Shown here in pieces: positions 1 through 4,250 of a stretch of DNA of 6,955 bases; the stretch's first letter is position 1; each line of letters starts with the position of its first letter. The position numbers were made by a program, and so were the translations under genes. The stretch is from Candidatus Zipacnadia bacterium. Lineage in GTDB: Bacteria > Armatimonadota > Zipacnadia > Zipacnadales > UBA5352. The stretch is from positions 1 to 6,955 of the forward strand of contig JALGUI010000363.1 in NCBI GenBank assembly GCA_029820915.1. Reading direction: 5' to 3'. The notes under the pieces are model-generated. The model was given only the letters and a program-made list of their open reading frames with translations. It searched no databases and had not been told where the DNA came from.

Positions 1-768
1 GCGGACAACGAGCCGCCGGGCACATGGATCGTCCGCGTCACGGAGCTGATCGCCGGTCATGCGACAATGGCGAACTTCAGCGTGGAGGAGGTGCCGCCGG
101 GCGAACAGGTCATCGAGGCGGCTCCGGGGCTGGAGACGATCGCTCTGTGGCGGTTCAACGCAGAGGCGGAGACGCAGGAGGCCCTTGGCCGGGACTACGA
201 GATGAGCCTCAGGGGCATGTCGCGCTTCGCCGAGGACGGGAAGTCCGGCGGCTGCCTGGAGTGCTTCGCGTCCGTCAACGACAGCGAGGAGGGCGTGGAG
301 ATCGCTCAGCATGCGGGGCTGTCTCCGTCCGGTCGGTTGGCCGCTGAGCTGTGGCTGAAGCCCAAGCCGGGAATGGCGGACGCGGAGCTCACGATGCTGC
401 TGGACTGCAACTACTACCTGAACACGCGAGACGTCCCGCGCGCGAACGCGGGCTACGCCTTCCTGCTCAGGCGGGAGCCCGATGGGGTGCGGCCGACGAT
501 CGTCCTCGGGTTTGGCGACAGGACCGTGACCTACAAGGCGGAGCCGCTGCGTCTGGAGGCCGGGACGTGGTATCGACTGGGGTTTGCCTATGACGGCGTG
601 GGAGGCGTGACGATCTACCTGAACGGCCAGGAGATCGGGGGCGGAACGACCGCTGACGCCGACCGGATCGCGGCAGCCTGCCATCCGCTGATCATCGGCG
701 GGCGTGTCGGGAGCAGTCACTACGGATGCGCGGGCTACATCGACGAGGTGAGGCTCTCGGGCGAATGA
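1..768 (+). CDS. C-terminal part of a LamG-domain protein (5' end outside window)
   Basis: This reading frame is open from base 1 and stops at TGA 766-768, giving 255 residues. The first possible ATG (67) lies inside a continuous beta-domain sequence, so the true start is upstream of the window. Residues 1 to about 30 (PPGTWIVRVTELIAG...) look like the last strands of an Ig-like or macroglobulin-like beta domain. Residues about 47-255 match the LamG/concanavalin A-like jelly-roll pattern: an opening IALWRFNAE strand, LAAELWLKPK, TWYRLGFAYDGVGGVTIYLNGQ, and a closing YIDEVRLSGE. In this family the final D-E-V-R-L strand and the YDG..iYlNG strand pair are characteristic, and the fold usually binds glycans or serves as a spacer in large extracellular enzymes. 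The catalytic or main part of the protein is off the left edge, so the overall function cannot be named. The downstream 937-2913 gene is on the same strand after a 168-base spacer, so co-transcription is possible but unproven. Confidence 0.85.
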   Translation, partial: ADNEPPGTWIVRVTELIAGHATMANFSVEEVPPGEQVIEAAPGLETIALWRFNAEAETQEALGRDYEMSLRGMSRFAEDGKSGGCLECFASVNDSEEGVEIAQHAGLSPSGRLAAELWLKPKPGMADAELTMLLDCNYYLNTRDVPRANAGYAFLLRREPDGVRPTIVLGFGDRTVTYKAEPLRLEAGTWYRLGFAYDGVGGVTIYLNGQEIGGGTTADADRIAAACHPLIIGGRVGSSHYGCAGYIDEVRLSGE

Positions 769-781
769 GAGAGGGAGGACG

Positions 782-898
782 ATGACCTGCCCCCGTTTGT
801 GGTGCCGGCCTCTCTGCACATGGGCGGCGGCCGAGCTGAAGGGCCGGGGCCACGGGCGGCGAAGACGTGCACCGGTCACCAGGCGTGTGACGCCCTGA
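782..898 (+). CDS. Doubtful 38-codon leader-like reading frame
   Basis: An ATG at 782 follows a purine-rich GGGAGG (773-778) by three bases, immediately after the stop of the LamG gene. The frame runs 38 codons to TGA 896-898. The predicted peptide is rich in Arg, Cys and Pro, with an RGHGRRRRAP stretch. It has no signal peptide, membrane segment or recognisable domain. The spacing to the Shine-Dalgarno-like motif is shorter than usual. Its stop lies within the distal arm of the hairpin at 873-901, which is at least compatible with a translated leader. In a GC-rich spacer, a frame this short is expected by chance. I list it only because of its ribosome-binding-like context. Confidence 0.12.
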   Translation: MTCPRLWCRPLCTWAAAELKGRGHGRRRRAPVTRRVTP

Positions 899-901
899 CC
901 G
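873..901 (+). terminator. Hairpin in the spacer, possible terminator or mRNA-processing element
   Basis: The sequence folds as an outer 6-bp stem (CGGTCA 873-878 with TGACCG 896-901), a 3x1 internal loop (879-881 against 895), an inner 5-bp stem (GGCGT 882-886 with ACGCC 890-894) and a GTG loop. That makes 11 paired positions in 29 bases. No T-run follows, so it is not a canonical intrinsic terminator. It lies about 105 bases after the LamG stop and 36 bases before the next start codon. It could stabilise or end the upstream transcript, or it could be incidental in GC-rich DNA. Confidence 0.3.
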
Positions 902-924
902 ACATGCCGTCACCGGAGGAGCAC

Positions 925-930
925 GGGAGG
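925..930 (+). promoter_or_regulatory. Ribosome binding site for the 937-2913 gene
   Basis: GGGAGG sits six bases before ATG 937. This decides the start over the in-frame ATG at 904 and a longer in-frame extension reaching GTG 799, neither of which has a comparable site. The sequence directly after 937 also reads as a signal peptide. Confidence 0.7.
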
Positions 931-936
931 TCAGCC

Positions 937-2913
937 ATGTCGCAGCCACTTCCGTTGGTTGTCGGGCTTGCCGTGGCCTGGCTGCTGGCGGCCGGCAGTT
1001 CCAGCATGGGGCAGGCCATCACCCTCGGGGCGCCACCCGATCGGCCTGACCGCTTCGTGACCATCGCCGGTGACCGCGCCGAGGATCTGCTCGCCGAGTA
1101 CTCCGTCGATGGCGAGGGCTGGCGCCCCGCCACAATCTACGTGGGGGCCACCATCGACGAATGGCGGCCCTGTGCACCGCAGACCTGGGACGCGGGCGCC
1201 ATCGAGGGCCGCATCCCGGCCGGTGACCAGGCGTGCGTATGGAACTACTGGTTCGACGTGGAGATGCCGGTTGACGCGGTGGACCTGCGCCTCACCCGGC
1301 CCGACGACTCGGTGGCGTTGCTGCAGACGGTTGATCTGACCGGGGCCGGCGATGTGTTCGTGATAGATCGCCGCAACTGCCGGCGGCTTGTGGGCGGCGA
1401 GATGCCGCAGCCGTGGGGACTTGAGCCCGCGGGCCACAAGACGCCCGGCGTGGACTCCATCCACTGCCCGGCCGACGATCCCACATCGCCGCCGCTGGTG
1501 CTGAGCCCCGGGGTGACGGGCTGGCACCGCATCTACGTCGGCATGGAGCCGTACTCAGCGTTCCGCCTCTGGCTGTCCGGCGAACACATCGAGCACGCGG
1601 TTCCCGACTACCTCGCTTCACCAGATCCCAACGGACGCGACCGCCATCTGCAGGAGCTCTACATCAAGAGCGCGGACCTGACCGGACAGGACGTGTGTCT
1701 GGCCATCGGTGGCGCGCGACAGGCCCGACGCCCCGTCTCGGTGAGGCACATCCGGCTGGTCCCCATGACCGACGAGGAGGTCGCCCACCACAGGGACGTC
1801 CGGCGGCTGGCCGCGGCCGAAGGCCGGCCCTTCGCCGGCTACGTGGAGCAGGTGACACCCGCCCACTACGAGCCCAGCACGCTGACTCTCCATGCTCACA
1901 CGCGCAACCAGATGCGACTGCACAGGTTCCGGGGCTGCACCGATGTCTACGTCCACGTGATCCGGCTCGGCTCCAAGGCGTGGTATCACAGCGATGTGGT
2001 CGAGCGCGAGGCTCTGGGCTCCGAGCAGCAGTTCCGTGAGGCGGCTGAGCAGACGCGGATGGTGTTCGGGGGTGCGGTCAAGGCGGCCAATGACGCGTCG
2101 GGTTGGGAGAGGCCGGCGAAATGGGCGGCCTGGATGGAGCAGGGCGATCCCTTGCAGGTCGCCATCGACGAGGCCCGGGCGGTGGGGCTGGGCGTCTTCG
2201 CCGACATGGGAATGAACGTCACGTACATCGTGAACTCGCCGCAGATGACGGAACGGACTATCCGGGAGCATCCGGAGTACCTCTCCGACCACCCGATGTT
2301 CCTTGACTACACGCAGCAGCCGGTGCGCGACTACGCCGTGACGGTCGCGGGCGAGCTGCTCGATGAGTACGACCTCGACGGCATCCACCTGGACTTCGCG
2401 CGGTTCGGCTACCGCAACGCCTTCGATGAGGCGTCGCTGATCGACGTCGTGCGGCGTATCCACGAGCGGCGGCAGGCGGCGGAAGCCCGATGGGGCCACC
2501 CGATGGAGATCGCAGTACGCATCCCGTCCTACTATTACGGGTCAGAGCGCTCCTCCGAGGCCACCTACGGCGGTGAGTACGCGCAGTTCGTGTCCGCGCT
2601 GGAAGTCTGGGCCGAGAGCGGCTGGATCGACCGCGTCATGCCCTGCAGCATGTCGCAGGAGGACCGCCCGAAGCTGTCGATGGAGCGGTACGCAGCGGCC
2701 GTCGCGGGCACTGACGTGCGCCTCTGGGGCGATCTGTACCGGCAGGGCTTTGACACGCCGCGGTCGCACCATCTCGCCATCGCTCGCAAGTGGGTCGGCG
2801 AGGGGCTCGATGGCGGGTTCTTCTTCTACGCCCACCACCGGCCAACTGAGTACGAGCGGATCAACTGGATGCTGCGGCTGATCGACTTCCCCGACGTCGT
2901 CGTCGAGCCCTGA
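937..2913 (+). CDS. Secreted TIM-barrel glycoside hydrolase-like protein (GHL10/DUF187-like)
   Basis: The product is 658 residues. Residues 1-27 form a hydrophobic export signal (LPLVVGLAVAWLLAAG) with plausible cleavage after GQA27; the n-region unusually lacks Lys or Arg. Residues about 30-310 are beta-rich and probably form one or two sandwich domains (GWHRIYVGM, ELYIKSADLTGQDVCLAIGG, VRHIRLVPM), perhaps for ligand binding. Residues about 325-650 look like a (beta/alpha)8 barrel: DVYVHVIRLGSKAW (336-349), GLGVFADMGMN (417-427), DLDGIHLDFARF (479-490), AVRIPSYYYG, VMPCSMSQ, VRLWGDLY and GGFFFYAHH (626-634). The DGIHLDF-R strand resembles the GHL10/DUF187 hydrolase-like group, where an acidic residue at this strand end lies in the active site; D481 and D486 are candidates by analogy only. 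Substrate is unknown. It presumably acts outside the cytoplasmic membrane. Family assignment is from pattern recognition and could be a neighbouring TIM-barrel family; the gene and its export signal are much surer. Confidence 0.85.
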   Translation: MSQPLPLVVGLAVAWLLAAGSSSMGQAITLGAPPDRPDRFVTIAGDRAEDLLAEYSVDGEGWRPATIYVGATIDEWRPCAPQTWDAGAIEGRIPAGDQACVWNYWFDVEMPVDAVDLRLTRPDDSVALLQTVDLTGAGDVFVIDRRNCRRLVGGEMPQPWGLEPAGHKTPGVDSIHCPADDPTSPPLVLSPGVTGWHRIYVGMEPYSAFRLWLSGEHIEHAVPDYLASPDPNGRDRHLQELYIKSADLTGQDVCLAIGGARQARRPVSVRHIRLVPMTDEEVAHHRDVRRLAAAEGRPFAGYVEQVTPAHYEPSTLTLHAHTRNQMRLHRFRGCTDVYVHVIRLGSKAWYHSDVVEREALGSEQQFREAAEQTRMVFGGAVKAANDASGWERPAKWAAWMEQGDPLQVAIDEARAVGLGVFADMGMNVTYIVNSPQMTERTIREHPEYLSDHPMFLDYTQQPVRDYAVTVAGELLDEYDLDGIHLDFARFGYRNAFDEASLIDVVRRIHERRQAAEARWGHPMEIAVRIPSYYYGSERSSEATYGGEYAQFVSALEVWAESGWIDRVMPCSMSQEDRPKLSMERYAAAVAGTDVRLWGDLYRQGFDTPRSHHLAIARKWVGEGLDGGFFFYAHHRPTEYERINWMLRLIDFPDVVVEP

Positions 2914-3106
2914 TGCGCCGGGGCCACCTGGAGAGGCGCCATGCCTCCCGCAGGGAGACCCGGAGGTCATCAAGGAGCTCTGGGCGGAGGATGGGCGTAC
3001 CGGTGGGGTCCGTTCGCGGCCGTGGCGCCTGCCCGGGCGTCAGGTTCCCAGGCGAACTTCGCTCCGCGGGCGGCCCTGGTCCTGCGCTGAAGTGCTGAGC
3101 TTCCGG
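2914..3106. other. Convergent intergenic spacer with weak hairpins only
   Basis: These 193 bases separate two genes whose 3' ends face each other. I see a 5-bp hairpin CTCCC-GCA-GGGAG at 2945-2957 and a 6-bp inverted repeat CGCCTG (3026-3031) with CAGGCG (3049-3054) around a 17-base loop. Neither has a T-tract on either strand, so no intrinsic terminator can be called; Rho-dependent ending is possible. No reading frame here looks like a protein. Confidence 0.5.
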
Positions 3107-3547
3107 CTATGGGGTCCAGTCCTGCACCACGCAGCCTGGCTGTTGCGGGTCGAGGGTGAGCGACAGGTGTGCCATCCCCTCCTCGATGGCCGGTGTGAGC
3201 GGCAACCCGTTCCAAGCGTCGCGATACTCCGCCCCGGGCTTGTGCGGCACGGTCAGGACCACCCCTGAGTAAGTCGTCGGCCGGCCGTTGAACACCGTCC
3301 ACAGGTTCCGGCTGCTGCCTGGGAAGAGATTGGCGGTGAGGCCCGAAGCGGCCGTCTCCACCCACGGGGTCGCGTTCTCGCTACTGAAGCAGTCGGCATA
3401 CTCGCGCTTGACAACGTACGCACGGTTGATCTTCACGCGCAGGCGCGAGTGCTGCAACCGGAAAGTGTCCTCGTGGAAGGGCTCGCCGTTGATGAACACC
3501 GCATCCACCTGGCTGGGCTTGTTGCTCGCCTCGATGTACCCGGGCAC
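3107..3547 (-). CDS. C-terminal piece: end of the barrel and C-terminal beta domain
   Basis: This 146-codon frame, readable from GTG 3547, is in the same frame as the N-terminal piece. Its first part (PGYIEASNKPSQVDAVFINGEPFHEDTFRL) continues directly from the LELNQTFAR end of the central piece. The remainder (LRVKINRAYVVKREYADCF, NLFPGSSRNLWTVFNGRPTT, GVVLTVPHKPGAEYRDAWNG, MAHLSLTLDPQQPGCVVQDW) alternates hydrophobic strands and short turns, as in the C-terminal beta-sandwich that caps many TIM-barrel glycoside hydrolases. It ends at TAG 3107-3109. There is no ribosome binding site before GTG 3547 and no signal peptide, so it should be read as the 3' end of the large gene, about residues 1127-1272. 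Confidence 0.7.
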   Translation of the reverse strand: MPGYIEASNKPSQVDAVFINGEPFHEDTFRLQHSRLRVKINRAYVVKREYADCFSSENATPWVETAASGLTANLFPGSSRNLWTVFNGRPTTYSGVVLTVPHKPGAEYRDAWNGLPLTPAIEEGMAHLSLTLDPQQPGCVVQDWTP

Positions 3548-4250
3548 GGGCGAAGGTCTGGTTCAACTCCAGGAAGTAGTACTGCAGGCACCCGTCGGCG
3601 TATTGCGAAGCGACGTCCGTGAAGGGGTACTCGGTCCACAGCGCCACGTCGTCGGGCAGGGCCTCCCGCATGCGCCTGACCACGTTCATGTCATCCTCGC
3701 GGGGGCTGAGGCCCGGCATCCCGCGCAGATGTGAGAAGCGCGGGAAGACGTCCATGTAGACGATCTGGCAGCCGGTATCGCGCTGCATCTTCACAATGTC
3801 GCTGATGAAGAAGTCAGTCCAGCGCTCGTTGCCGAACCCCGGAAAGAAGATCCCCTCCACGTAGCCCGCGCCACGCAAGGCGGCACTGGCGTCGTTCTCG
3901 ATCACCTTGTGTATGGCAGTGGCGGCAAGCTCCTGGGCCAGCGCCTGGTCCGGCAGGGCGGAGGCGCGGAAGCGGTCGCAGACCGTGTAGAGTGACAGGG
4001 GGCGCTGCCACTTCTCCTGGATCGCGACGATCAGTTCCCGGAAGAACTCCAGGCCCCCGACCTGCTCGTAGGCCAGCGGCGTGCCATGGACCCCACGCTC
4101 GTTGCGGTTCTCCTGGTCGTTGTACGTCCAGTTGAAGAAGTGGATCAGGTCGGGCACATGGCCGAGGCGCTGCTCCTCGAAGGCGAAGATCTCGTCCACG
4201 AAGAACCGCGTCCGGTCCGCCGAGATGATTGACGGAACACGCGGTAGCAC
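3381..4250 (-). CDS. Central piece: hydrolase-like (beta/alpha) barrel, out of frame with both flanks
   Basis: The open frame can be read from GTG 4250, but real homology-like sequence runs from about 4238 (VPSIISADRTRFFVDEIF) to about 3546 (LELNQTFAR), roughly 230 codons. Barrel-style strands follow one another: PDLIHFFNWTYND, RPLSLYTVCDRF, YVEGIFFPGFG, CQIVYMDVFPRF and DVALWTEYPF. By analogy with clan GH-D and related barrels, Asp of YMDVFP (codon 3750-3752, about residue 1059 of the rebuilt protein) and Glu of WTEYPF (codon 3630-3632, about residue 1099) are candidate catalytic carboxylates; this is inference. The frame continues past the second break as low-quality sequence (VHRGEQQAQPGGC...) to a stop at 3381. 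No Shine-Dalgarno site precedes GTG 4250, so independent translation is unlikely. This is the functional core of the large gene displaced by one base. Confidence 0.7.
   Translation of the reverse strand: MLPRVPSIISADRTRFFVDEIFAFEEQRLGHVPDLIHFFNWTYNDQENRNERGVHGTPLAYEQVGGLEFFRELIVAIQEKWQRPLSLYTVCDRFRASALPDQALAQELAATAIHKVIENDASAALRGAGYVEGIFFPGFGNERWTDFFISDIVKMQRDTGCQIVYMDVFPRFSHLRGMPGLSPREDDMNVVRRMREALPDDVALWTEYPFTDVASQYADGCLQYYFLELNQTFARARVHRGEQQAQPGGCGVHQRRALPRGHFPVAALAPAREDQPCVRCQARVCRLLQ

Noticed and set aside
766..936. Stop-codon readthrough joining the LamG gene and the barrel gene
   Set aside because: The frame is open from base 1 to 2913 except for TGA 766-768, which is striking. However, ATG 937 has a good ribosome binding site and opens a signal peptide, and 168 GC-rich bases without a stop are not unusual. 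No selenocysteine or readthrough context is evident.
1618..2499. A 293-codon minus-strand frame inside the barrel gene
   Set aside because: It has low-complexity His/Arg/Val/Asp-rich composition typical of an antisense shadow, while the plus strand has well-formed barrel strands.
2913..3098. Short plus-strand frame in the convergent spacer
   Set aside because: Arg/Gly-rich composition, no ribosome binding site of note and no domain; it looks like chance open frame in GC-rich DNA.
3288..3734. Plus-strand 148-codon frame opposite the broken part of the large gene
   Set aside because: The minus-strand frames here carry barrel and beta-domain sequence that continues across both breaks; the plus frame has no recognisable features.
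3539..4240. Programmed ribosomal frameshifting producing the full protein
   Set aside because: It would need two events of opposite sign in one message, and the first site has no slippery heptamer. Indels at short C/G runs explain the pattern more simply.
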